DNA of 64,000 nucleotides, from NCBI RefSeq assembly GCF_014836645.1, contig NZ_JACSQM010000001.1, forward strand, positions 806,001 to 870,000. The letters are read 5' to 3'. Source of the DNA: Fictibacillus norfolkensis (lineage in GTDB: Bacteria; Bacillota; Bacilli; Bacillales; Fictibacillaceae). Position 1 is the first letter of the stretch. Every line of letters starts with the position of its first letter. Below are positions 43,336-50,721 of this stretch, piece after piece. A program made the translations under genes and the position numbers. The notes beneath the pieces were generated by a model that did no database searches, had not been told where the DNA came from, and was given only the letters and a program-made list of their open reading frames with translations.

Positions 43336-45726
43336 TTATGGTTGAATAGCGTTTGCGAACGCTGGTTGAAACCGAATGGATGCTGTTTCTTCTGTTGTTT
43401 GAATCGGCACTTTGAATGTGTGCTCTTGGACTTCCTCTATTGAAACCTCTTTGCTGTTTACAGGTTTCCAGGAGGAGGAACGGAAGACGAATTCTTCTTC
43501 TTTTTGAACCATTTTTATTGTGAGTGAGATCTCGTCTTGTTGCTGAACCGTTTCGTAGATCTCACCCGTTCCGTATTCGATGAACAGGTCTTCATGTAAC
43601 GGTACGTTAACTGGTAACATGAGGCCGCTTCGCATTGGAATCGAGATTTCTTTTCCACCGAAAAGGGTTGTTCCGTCGTACGTGATCGTCGTCGTCTTCT
43701 TGAATTCATCAAAGTTTTGAAGGAAGAAGAAGTCACCTTTTTCTGGTGAAGATCGAACGGTAATATCAAGCTCTTCTTCTAATGTGAAACGACTCTCAAT
43801 CCCCGCTCGTTTGGCAAGCTCAACGATGATGTCGTTTTGATAATGAAAACCGTGATCCATTCCAATACCAAACATATAGAGCTGACCTTTTCCAAGCTGT
43901 TTTTCAAATGCGATCACTTGATCCGGCTTGTCCTCGATATGAGCGAACGCTCCATCTGTTGTTTCATAGATTTCAGCTCGGTCGATCAACACGTTGTCCG
44001 CCTGATCAATCTGACCAAACACCCGGTGCTTTGTTTCTTTTACTGTTACGTTGATGTAGTCTTTTAAAATCGTGCATGGTATGTTTTTCAGCGTTTTTGT
44101 CGGAATCGTCGGGAACAGAATAAGCTTTCCACCGTTTTCTAGATACGAGACCAGTTTTTGCTGAATGTTTTCATCCATCCACTCTGTGGTAAACATCCAG
44201 AGAGAAGGAATTTCATTCGGATCGATTTCTTCATCATCCTGGACGCTAATCGCATCATAAATGATGTTGTTCACGCGAAGTGCTTTTGCGATGCCGTTCG
44301 CCATAAAGGTTTCACGATCACGCTGGATCTGGTCGACCATGTGTTTCGTATGCTCATCATGAAACTCTGTCATGTAATAATCCGGATAAAAACCAAGATG
44401 CGTATCAACGACTGGCTTTGTTTGTAAAAGTGAACTCTCAAAAGTTTGAAGCATCTTTCCGATATGCTGAATCACCGGATAGTGCGGATTTTTCTGACCT
44501 GACTTCGTGAGTGGCGCCTGCCAATCGTGACGTCGGCCGAACAAACCGATGTTTTCGTAGTTCTCACCCGCACCGAACATGTAATAGTTCACGCCGTTCA
44601 TCCCGTCCGCGATACATAACCGCGTTGTCAGATCAAACGTTGTCGGTTGAAGCTTCGGCTTGTCGTGAATGCTTCCGCCTTGAAACTCTGCTGAGAAAAG
44701 CGGCTGCTCTTTCCATTGAATCGCTTTTGTAAAGGCGTTTGCTAAAACGATATCCACATAGCTATCGTACTCGATGTTGCCGATATAATAATCACCAGCC
44801 ATGAGTGTGTTCTCAATTTTAGCGGTTTCGAGCAACTGCGAAATGCCGATCGGATACATCGTTCCGCGCTTTAAGATATCGATTCCATGAAAGCCATGAA
44901 TGTTCACGACGAACGGAACGTCGATGCCTTTATCTTCTGCTGACTTTTTCAGATGCTCGATGAAACGCTTGTAGTGCTGTCTTAAAAAGAGTCCAAATTC
45001 ATTTCTTAGAGCGTGAGCGTAGATCGCTTCAGGCTTTTTCGTCATGTTTTCCGCGAACGACCGAATCTCGCTAAACGGGATGCGGAAAGTTTCTTGAAAC
45101 GATTGCTCTGTATAGTTTGTTCTCAGATGTTGTTCAAACTCTTGTAGTGTCGAAGTGTTGAAATCAGGTTGGTTCGTTACCCAGTGAAACATCCCTACTT
45201 CGTTATCGAGCTGGAATAAGATAACCGGACCGCCATTCGTTATGAGAAATGGCTTAATAACAGCACACACTTTTTCATACCAAAGCTCTGTTTTTTCTAA
45301 AAACGTTGGGTGACTGTAACTCACGACTCGAGTCGGGTGAATCTCGCCAACGTTTGTTTTCGCTACTGCTTCGGGGTAATTATCGATAAACCATGTTGGA
45401 ACCCCATGATCCACGATTTCTGCCATCACATATGGACCCGGACGGACTAAGCAGTACATCCCCTCGTCTTTTACGAGCTGCAGAAATGTTTGTAGATCAC
45501 GTTCTGGGCGAGAAGTTCCGGTAAGGTCCGTAACTCCTTCCTCATACTCATGAAAAATCCACGGCACGTACGTGCTGATCATGTTCGCGCCCGCTTCTTT
45601 TACCTGTTGGATGCGCTCGCGCCAATCTTGCTTCGGAATTCGAAAGTAGTGGAGTTCTCCTCCGAACAAGAAGACCTCCTGACCGTCCACGATCACTTTC
45701 TCATCTTTTATAGCTATGTTCTTCAT
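43336..45726 (-). CDS. Glycoside hydrolase family 35 enzyme (operon proximal copy)
   Basis: The 796-residue product has no signal peptide. The N-terminal GH35 barrel (about 5-365) carries GGELHYFRI, YVPWIFHEY, VRPGPYVMAE, acid/base Glu176 (QLDNEVG) and probable nucleophile Glu347 (SAEFQGGS). As in the distal GH35 the tryptophan after the nucleophile is replaced, here by Gln-Gly-Gly, so the pocket differs from classical beta-galactosidases. The two GH35 proteins are clearly related but diverged throughout, so they probably have different linkages or chain-length preference. It is the first gene of the operon, with RBS AGAGGTG, and follows a ~195-nt leader that contains three operator-like sites. 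Substrate is unproven. Confidence 0.85.
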   Translation of the reverse strand: MKNIAIKDEKVIVDGQEVFLFGGELHYFRIPKQDWRERIQQVKEAGANMISTYVPWIFHEYEEGVTDLTGTSRPERDLQTFLQLVKDEGMYCLVRPGPYVMAEIVDHGVPTWFIDNYPEAVAKTNVGEIHPTRVVSYSHPTFLEKTELWYEKVCAVIKPFLITNGGPVILFQLDNEVGMFHWVTNQPDFNTSTLQEFEQHLRTNYTEQSFQETFRIPFSEIRSFAENMTKKPEAIYAHALRNEFGLFLRQHYKRFIEHLKKSAEDKGIDVPFVVNIHGFHGIDILKRGTMYPIGISQLLETAKIENTLMAGDYYIGNIEYDSYVDIVLANAFTKAIQWKEQPLFSAEFQGGSIHDKPKLQPTTFDLTTRLCIADGMNGVNYYMFGAGENYENIGLFGRRHDWQAPLTKSGQKNPHYPVIQHIGKMLQTFESSLLQTKPVVDTHLGFYPDYYMTEFHDEHTKHMVDQIQRDRETFMANGIAKALRVNNIIYDAISVQDDEEIDPNEIPSLWMFTTEWMDENIQQKLVSYLENGGKLILFPTIPTKTLKNIPCTILKDYINVTVKETKHRVFGQIDQADNVLIDRAEIYETTDGAFAHIEDKPDQVIAFEKQLGKGQLYMFGIGMDHGFHYQNDIIVELAKRAGIESRFTLEEELDITVRSSPEKGDFFFLQNFDEFKKTTTITYDGTTLFGGKEISIPMRSGLMLPVNVPLHEDLFIEYGTGEIYETVQQQDEISLTIKMVQKEEEFVFRSSSWKPVNSKEVSIEEVQEHTFKVPIQTTEETASIRFQPAFANAIQP

Positions 45727-45810
45727 AAATCACCTCTTCATCCGGTAAACCGGGGTACTGGAGTAAAAAATAGTTTAAATCATGTGGTTGATGCGTTTGG
45801 GTATAGCAGT

Positions 45811-45824
45811 TCGAAACGTTTCGA
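45811..45824. promoter_or_regulatory. LacI-type operator 3 of the GH35 operon
   Basis: TCGAAACGTTTCGA is a perfect palindrome, identical to the core of the GH3 operator at 24441-24454. It lies about 100 nt downstream of the predicted start, inside the leader. Confidence 0.65.
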
Positions 45825-45855
45825 TATTATACAAAAAAATAGGGTTTTCGGTAGA

Positions 45856-45869
45856 TATAAACGTTTTGA
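45856..45869. promoter_or_regulatory. LacI-type operator 2 (degenerate) of the GH35 operon
   Basis: TATAAACGTTTTGA matches TCGAAACGTTTCGA at 11 of 14 positions. Its centre is 45 bp from operator 3 and 49 bp from operator 1. Confidence 0.45.
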
Positions 45870-45904
45870 TTGTTGCTCGATACCAAAAATCCTCATTTTT
45901 CCAA

Positions 45905-45918
45905 TAGAAACGTTTCAC
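45905..45918. promoter_or_regulatory. LacI-type operator 1 (degenerate) of the GH35 operon
   Basis: TAGAAACGTTTCAC has the perfect inner palindrome GAAACGTTTC and matches 11 of 14 positions of the operator. It lies right after the predicted start point (near 45920). Confidence 0.5.
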
Positions 45919-45926
45919 TTTTCAAT

Positions 45927-45955
45927 ATTATAATCTAACTTGTAAACGGTTACAA
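45927..45955 (-). promoter_or_regulatory. Sigma-A promoter of the large GH35-transporter operon
   Basis: On the minus strand TTGTAA (45955-45950), a 17-nt spacer and TATAAT (45932-45927). The predicted start is near 45920, with a ~195-nt leader. Confidence 0.75.
45941..45954. promoter_or_regulatory. CcpA cre box overlapping the GH35 -35 region
   Basis: TGTAAACGGTTACA matches the cre consensus TGWAANCGNTNWCA at all 14 positions and overlaps the -35 box, predicting strong carbon catabolite repression. Confidence 0.78.
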
Positions 45956-46148
45956 TATAATTTTCTAAAAATTGTGACGTGCTATAAGTGAATTTCGTTG
46001 ATCTATTAGTAATATTGGAGTTTAGGATTGGCGAATTATAAATTTAATATATATAGGTGTATAAAGTAATCTTTATGAAGTCTGAATACCTTGTGCTATT
46101 CTTGAACTATCTATTTATTCCATAATTAAGAAAGGTTTAGGTTTTTTT

Positions 46149-46526
46149 ATGGCTGCGAAATTAATCAGTATACTTCTAACCATTCTATTCATTTCTCTTT
46201 TATCACTAATTTTTGTAGGGATTGACATACCTTTTCCCACAACTATAATCATGCTTCTTTTATTATCCAACGCCATCATCGCGTTCTTTTCTATTTTTAT
46301 ACAACGTGTCACTATTAAACGCTATAACAATAGTTTTGTTACAAACAAAAAAGATGTTCTCTCACTAATAAACAAATATACTACATTTGCTTTTTACGGT
46401 CTGAACCATGCTGTTCAATCCGCGCTAAGCCTAATACCATTTATCATCAACAAATTGTTGGCTCTCCTTTTCTTTTTTCTGCTACTAGTCAACTGGTTGA
46501 TCCTTCTAGTTATGTTTAATGGATAA
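46149..46526 (+). CDS. Small hydrophobic membrane protein (125 aa), hypothetical
   Basis: A 125-residue protein with about four hydrophobic segments (about 4-24, 28-51, 75-97, 100-123) and a polar loop (IQRVTIKRYNNSFVTNKKD) between the second and third. No family is recognised. The ribosome binding site is weak (AAAGG about 13 nt away, or TTAGG 7 nt away), so the start or even expression is uncertain. A second small membrane protein gene follows 93 nt downstream on the same strand, and the two may be co-transcribed. A role in the envelope is likely only because of hydrophobicity. Confidence 0.55.
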   Translation: MAAKLISILLTILFISLLSLIFVGIDIPFPTTIIMLLLLSNAIIAFFSIFIQRVTIKRYNNSFVTNKKDVLSLINKYTTFAFYGLNHAVQSALSLIPFIINKLLALLFFFLLLVNWLILLVMFNG

Positions 46527-46618
46527 TTTAAAAGATTAAGAGTAGTCTTGTACACTTCATCACATCATACTTAATTTTACTTAATTTTAAATACCAGATG
46601 TCTCAAGGAGAATTGCCC

Positions 46619-46831
46619 ATGAACAAAACCTTTTCATTAAAACGAGGGTTTTCATTTTTAGGGAAAGCCAACATAGTCTTGCTAGCGATGATTGGTTTAC
46701 TACTACTAAACAAAGGGAGCTGGATTGACGATGGTCAAAAATATCTCATCCTGTTCATTACGATATCAGAAGCGATGATTCTCTTATTAACGTTAGCCAG
46801 TTGCTTACCTCAAAAGAGTAAACAACGATAG
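46619..46831 (+). CDS. Small membrane protein (70 aa), hypothetical
   Basis: From the ATG at 46619, 8 nt after AAGGAG, the product has 70 residues. Two hydrophobic helices (about 16-33 and 43-62) are separated by a short polar turn, KGSWIDDGQ, and the protein ends in a basic tail PQKSKQR. An in-frame upstream ATG at 46598 precedes the RBS and is rejected. No known family is recognised. A strong bidirectional terminator follows. It may form a pair with the 125-aa membrane protein just upstream. Confidence 0.6.
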   Translation: MNKTFSLKRGFSFLGKANIVLLAMIGLLLLNKGSWIDDGQKYLILFITISEAMILLLTLASCLPQKSKQR

Positions 46832-46835
46832 AAAA

Positions 46836-46876
46836 AGACAAGCTGACTCTTTTCCCAGAGTCAGCTTTTCTTTTTA
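46836..46876. terminator. Bidirectional terminator between the 70-aa gene and the ROK kinase gene
   Basis: AAGCTGACTCT / AGAGTCAGCTT with a 6-nt loop has A/T runs on both sides. It overlaps the stop codon of the minus-strand kinase gene. Confidence 0.88.
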
Positions 46877-47748
46877 ATAGTATACGCTTGCCTAGCCAGC
46901 GCTAATGCCCCGCACAAACCTGCATTGTCACCTAAATCAGGCGGTACAATATACTTATCAATTTGATCCAGTACATTTTCGTGTTGAATGTAGCCGTTTA
47001 ACAGTTGGACCACCCCTTTACGTACGAGCGGAAATAAGTGTTCTTGTTTCATAACACCACCGCCGATCACTATTCGTTTTGGGGAGAGCACCAGAATATA
47101 GTTCACAAGAGCTTGTGCGAGATAATAAGCTTCTAGCTCCCAAACCTCTATATCCGACGCAAGCTCCACGCCCTTCTTGCCCCAGCGGGCTTCGATTGCG
47201 GGACCTGACGCCATCCCTTCTAGACAATCACCATGAAACGGACAGCTTCCCGTAAAGTGATCTTCATCATGCCTACGGACGAGAATGTGGCCCATCTCCG
47301 GATGAAGCATCCCGTGTACCAGCTTTCCTTCCGAAACGGCCCCTACACCAATTCCAGTTCCGACTGTCATATACAGACAGCTATCTAGTCCTTTTGCGGC
47401 ACCCCAAAGAGATTCACCTAGAGCGGCAGCATTCACATCCGTATCAAATCCGATTGGAACATGGAAATGCTTCTTCAGCTCACCTACTAGATTATACTGA
47501 TTCCAATGTTCTTTCGGCGTACTTGTTATGTATCCATAAGTAGGACTTGAAACATTTAAATCAACCGGTCCGAATGAACCAACTCCTAGAGCATCCACCT
47601 TTTTTTCCTTAAAATAATCAACAACGTGTCTCATCGTTTCTTCAGGGGTTGTTGTCGGAATAGAGATTCTTTCAATAACCTCCCCGTTCTCATTTCCGAT
47701 TCCACACACAAACTTAGTGCCGCCTGCTTCAATTGCGCCTAATATCAC
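46861..47748 (-). CDS. ROK family sugar kinase (fructokinase/GmuE-like)
   Basis: The 295-residue product has the ATP-binding motif GAIEAGGTKF at the N terminus, catalytic Asp in GFDTDVNAAALGE, MTVGTGIGVGAV and the ROK zinc motif CPFHGDCLEG. These features fit the GmuE/ScrK-type fructokinase branch rather than glucokinase. It would phosphorylate a hexose freed by intracellular glycoside cleavage. It is the last gene of a run esterase-DUF4127-kinase; the DUF4127 stop lies 7 nt upstream of this gene. Fructose or mannose are plausible substrates, the latter fitting the alpha-mannosidase operon upstream. Confidence 0.88.
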   Translation of the reverse strand: MILGAIEAGGTKFVCGIGNENGEVIERISIPTTTPEETMRHVVDYFKEKKVDALGVGSFGPVDLNVSSPTYGYITSTPKEHWNQYNLVGELKKHFHVPIGFDTDVNAAALGESLWGAAKGLDSCLYMTVGTGIGVGAVSEGKLVHGMLHPEMGHILVRRHDEDHFTGSCPFHGDCLEGMASGPAIEARWGKKGVELASDIEVWELEAYYLAQALVNYILVLSPKRIVIGGGVMKQEHLFPLVRKGVVQLLNGYIQHENVLDQIDKYIVPPDLGDNAGLCGALALARQAYTIKKKS

Positions 47749-47754
47749 AAAAAA

Positions 47755-49287
47755 TCACTCCTTACCCGTAGCATCCTTAATATCAAATGAAAGACCGCAT
47801 TCAAACATTCGATTCCATGGAGCAAATGTTTTCAAATTATTGATTTTAAACTTTTTAAAACTATGAAGAATCTGCTCATTAAATCTGGTTAACATACGAT
47901 TATTACGTTCTTCATTCACACGAACCGCTTCATCTTTTAAATCAAAATAATTCAAATCATACTTCGGCAGAAAATCTGTGTTCATTTCCATTCGAATCTC
48001 TGCTTGATAAAAATAATCATCAAAAAGGTGGTAGATAATGTTTGCTTGAATCTGCTTCTGTTTCCCATCAGCACCTAACACACCTTGGCAGATTGTTGTG
48101 CCTAGCGTATTACAGTTCGTATTCCATCCTTTGTATGACACAAGCTGATCAAGAATACCCTCTTCATCTAAAAGGGTGATCAACTCGCGGTCTCCGCCAT
48201 TGGCATATGCGGAATCCGCCACAATCACTTTTTTTCCTGAGTCGATAAAATGTTTAATCTGATCCACAAACGAGAGCATATTTCTGAAACTGGTGTATGT
48301 AATGTCTTTTACATCTTGTTCCCATGATTCTTGCATCACACGGCCTGGCGTATTATAAGCGAGCACCAGATCGGCATCCTCAGCACGATCCACCAACCGA
48401 CACCCTGCTGCTAAGACATGCGCTTTTAAACTTTCTGAAAAAGGCCGATCTTCATACATCGGCACAAGCTGCGGGCCGAGCGTACTGCTCCAAATTGGAA
48501 AAATTTTAGGTTTCTGACCTCGTATATCATTGTAAACTCGAGACAGTAATGTAGCCCCTACTTCATCTGCACCAGGATACATGTGAACATTTTTATATAA
48601 ACGAAGCTGTTCTCGTTTTATCACCACAGCACTTTGATCAATCGCCGTATATCCGTATTCAGAACTGTCATCCTGCGGAATCGACAAAAATGTCAGCACG
48701 CCTTCCTTAACCAAATCTAGCATTTGTACATTAATGTTCGAATTGAAGGCACGTCTCGTCTCATAGTCTTCAACATACTCTTTTGGCAGCTTAGCCTTGA
48801 TCTCTCTAAGCTGTTCCGCCTCATCCTCAGTTAACATTTCCCGCTTCTCTTTATCCAACAAATAAGAGCGTAAAAACAACTCACCGCCCCAGTGTTCATA
48901 ATAATCGGGTTCCTCATCACTCGAACTGTATTTTGGCGTGCGCATGACCAAATTCGATGCATAGATTCCTAGATTCGGATGATCATGACGCAACGAGCGT
49001 AAGCGTTCCACCCATACCGCACTCTCTTTTTCGGTCAAATAATGAAGTCTGGATGGAAGCAGCCCGCCGTAAACCAACATATCAATGCTTAAAATAAGAG
49101 CGTCCACTTTTCCGGCTAGATTTCTTAGCCAGTTCCATAATTCTTCTGTATTCGCAGCCTTCTTTTTATACCCTAATAGTTCAGGAACAGGAACAAACAA
49201 TTCTACATCATCTGAAGACTCCGCAATCATCTGAACATACGTGATGTTGCAAGGACGTTCATCTATTGGTAAATAAGCAATCTTCAT
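47755..49287 (-). CDS. DUF4127 family protein
   Basis: The 510-residue product begins KIAYLPIDERPCN, the typical DUF4127 opening, and contains ALILSIDMLVYGGLLPSR, SIPQDDSSEYGYTAID, AYNTPGR and VIVADSAYANGGD. The family appears cytosolic with no signal peptide. The pattern of strand-ending Asp/Ser residues suggests a Rossmann-like or metal-dependent hydrolase fold, but no activity is established to my knowledge. It lies between a CE7 esterase and a ROK kinase in one apparent operon, so it probably handles a sugar or sugar ester. RBS AAGGAT lies before the ATG at 49287. Confidence 0.8.
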   Translation of the reverse strand: MKIAYLPIDERPCNITYVQMIAESSDDVELFVPVPELLGYKKKAANTEELWNWLRNLAGKVDALILSIDMLVYGGLLPSRLHYLTEKESAVWVERLRSLRHDHPNLGIYASNLVMRTPKYSSSDEEPDYYEHWGGELFLRSYLLDKEKREMLTEDEAEQLREIKAKLPKEYVEDYETRRAFNSNINVQMLDLVKEGVLTFLSIPQDDSSEYGYTAIDQSAVVIKREQLRLYKNVHMYPGADEVGATLLSRVYNDIRGQKPKIFPIWSSTLGPQLVPMYEDRPFSESLKAHVLAAGCRLVDRAEDADLVLAYNTPGRVMQESWEQDVKDITYTSFRNMLSFVDQIKHFIDSGKKVIVADSAYANGGDRELITLLDEEGILDQLVSYKGWNTNCNTLGTTICQGVLGADGKQKQIQANIIYHLFDDYFYQAEIRMEMNTDFLPKYDLNYFDLKDEAVRVNEERNNRMLTRFNEQILHSFKKFKINNLKTFAPWNRMFECGLSFDIKDATGKE

Positions 49288-49305
49288 GCATTTATCCTTC
49301 TTTCG

Positions 49306-50265
49306 CTACATACTTTTTATATAAGAATGAATAAATTTCAGCTTTTCTTCTTCATGAATCATAGGAACTTCGTGGCCGTATTTACGGTACGTTCTAATTT
49401 CCTTTGGCCCGTCTAAATGATGATACAAAGCAAAAGCGCTTAACGGTGGACATACGGGATCGATCATTCCCACGGATAAAAGGACCGGACACGTTACAGA
49501 GCTTGCTAGATTCATCGCGTCCACATAACTAAGCGTTTCAAAGACTTTAACTGATGTTTGATGCAACGGATCGTGAACTTTAAAATAATGCGAAATCTCT
49601 GTATAAGGTCCTTCTGCAGCAAGTCCAACGGAGCGTTCGAAGTCCGTCAGAAACGGGATGTCGCATAACGTTAAAAGGATGTCCTCCTGTAAAGCAGCAG
49701 CGGCAATGGCCAATCCTCCACCCTGACTGCCACCTTCCAGATAAACGTCCCTTTTTCCAGACAGCTGCCGAACAACGTCAACACTTCGGTAACAATCCAT
49801 GTAAACGTATGTGTAATAATATTGATTTCGATCGAAAACCCCCTGCATGAGCCAACCCGCTGCTCCGCCATTTTCATAGGAATTCTTATCCGCGGATTTC
49901 ACACTCTGTCCTCTTACATCCACTAATAAAACCGGTATCCCCTGAATCACATGCTTAAACGTATAATGCGGCTGCAGCGTGTTCCAGTTGTAGCCATGAA
50001 AGATGACTACAGCTGGTGCATCGTCTTTCACAACTTCTGGTGTCACGTATACACCGTGGATACGTGAATTGCGAAATCCGTCAAAAGCCACATCATAGAC
50101 TTTTACACCTGGAACGCTGTATGACCGCTCCTTTACTTCTACATTCAGCGGATATTCCTGATTTTCAACTTTTAACCCATTCCAAAATGCATCAAAATCA
50201 GCTATTTTTGTCTGCTGAGGTTTGTAATTTCGCAGTTGTTCCATCGCTCCATCGTATGCGTTCAT
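49306..50265 (-). CDS. Acetyl xylan esterase/cephalosporin-C deacetylase family (CE7)
   Basis: The 319-residue product has the alpha/beta-hydrolase fold of CE7 (Bacillus Cah/Axe type): oxyanion motif RGQ (119-121), nucleophile Ser180 (GGSQGGG), Asp269 (GMIDPVCPP) and His298 (YGHEVP). Family members are cytoplasmic hexameric deacetylases of short acetylated oligosaccharides; no signal peptide is present here. It is the first gene of a group with DUF4127 and a ROK kinase, so it probably removes acetyl groups from imported oligosaccharides. RBS AAGGGTG lies 8 nt before the ATG. A hairpin with a T tract ends about 25 nt upstream. Confidence 0.9.
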   Translation of the reverse strand: MNAYDGAMEQLRNYKPQQTKIADFDAFWNGLKVENQEYPLNVEVKERSYSVPGVKVYDVAFDGFRNSRIHGVYVTPEVVKDDAPAVVIFHGYNWNTLQPHYTFKHVIQGIPVLLVDVRGQSVKSADKNSYENGGAAGWLMQGVFDRNQYYYTYVYMDCYRSVDVVRQLSGKRDVYLEGGSQGGGLAIAAAALQEDILLTLCDIPFLTDFERSVGLAAEGPYTEISHYFKVHDPLHQTSVKVFETLSYVDAMNLASSVTCPVLLSVGMIDPVCPPLSAFALYHHLDGPKEIRTYRKYGHEVPMIHEEEKLKFIHSYIKSM

Positions 50266-50285
50266 AACTGTTCACCCTTCATACG

Positions 50286-50324
50286 TAAAAAGGAGAAAAT
50301 ATTTTGTAGTGTCATATTTTCTCC
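50286..50324 (-). terminator. Hairpin with T tract just upstream of the CE7 esterase
   Basis: On the minus strand GGAGAAAATAT / ATATTTTCTCC (11 bp, 11-nt loop) is followed by CTTTTT. It ends about 25 nt before the esterase ATG, with no room for another promoter, so it is either an attenuator of this operon, a late terminator of the upstream operon, or an operator palindrome. Confidence 0.55.
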
Positions 50325-50435
50325 CTTTCTTTTCAATTTGTTTCTATAGAAAGTTGGCTGTTGCAAATGTGCGTTTTTCGAGCCAGGTGTTCAGCAGTTT
50401 ACAAGTTTTTTTGCTTAAACTCTGCATGCAGTTTG

Positions 50436-50588
50436 TTTTTACGGTACGTGTTCTTTTATTTGTTACACGTTCGCACATACTAGGGCACGTTTCGCTCCAA
50501 ACACCTCTCGCTTCGCCCCGTGGACCTCTTGTTTCACACAAACTGACCAGAGTTTCGCTCAGTGGCCCCTTGTTTCGCTCCAACACTC
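50436..50588 (+). repeat. 21-nt repeat element, copy 3 (type B)
   Basis: The head ACGGTACGTG...TTACACG (50436-50469) is followed by six units spaced 20-21 nt, consensus TTTCGCTCCAAA plus variable bases. On the minus strand each unit reads GGAGCGAAAC. Parts of it are open in one frame as heptads such as LSETLVS and WSETCPS, but one 20-nt unit breaks the frame. It occupies the middle of a 456-nt gap between the ROK-RpiR gene and the CE7 esterase. The part at 50590-50721 shows nothing clear, not even a good terminator. Confidence 0.8.
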
Positions 50589-50721
50589 CAAAATACAAAC
50601 TTCATCCCTCTTTTACGGCTGAAAAGCCCTGTCCCATCCTCAGTAAAAATGAAAAATCGGCTCATTTATATCAGAATGGTTCATTTTCAACGTAAATATA
50701 TGCAACTTTTTTTCTGAACTA

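Noticed and set aside
49384..49393. Isolated ACGGTACGTT in the CE7 esterase gene, resembling the repeat head
   Set aside because: It lies in coding sequence, lacks the second arm and the 21-nt units, and is a chance match.
50344..50598. 84-aa minus-strand open frame across copy 3 of the repeat
   Set aside because: It has no ribosome binding site, reads across the repeat units in shifting phase, and equivalent frames in other copies are interrupted.
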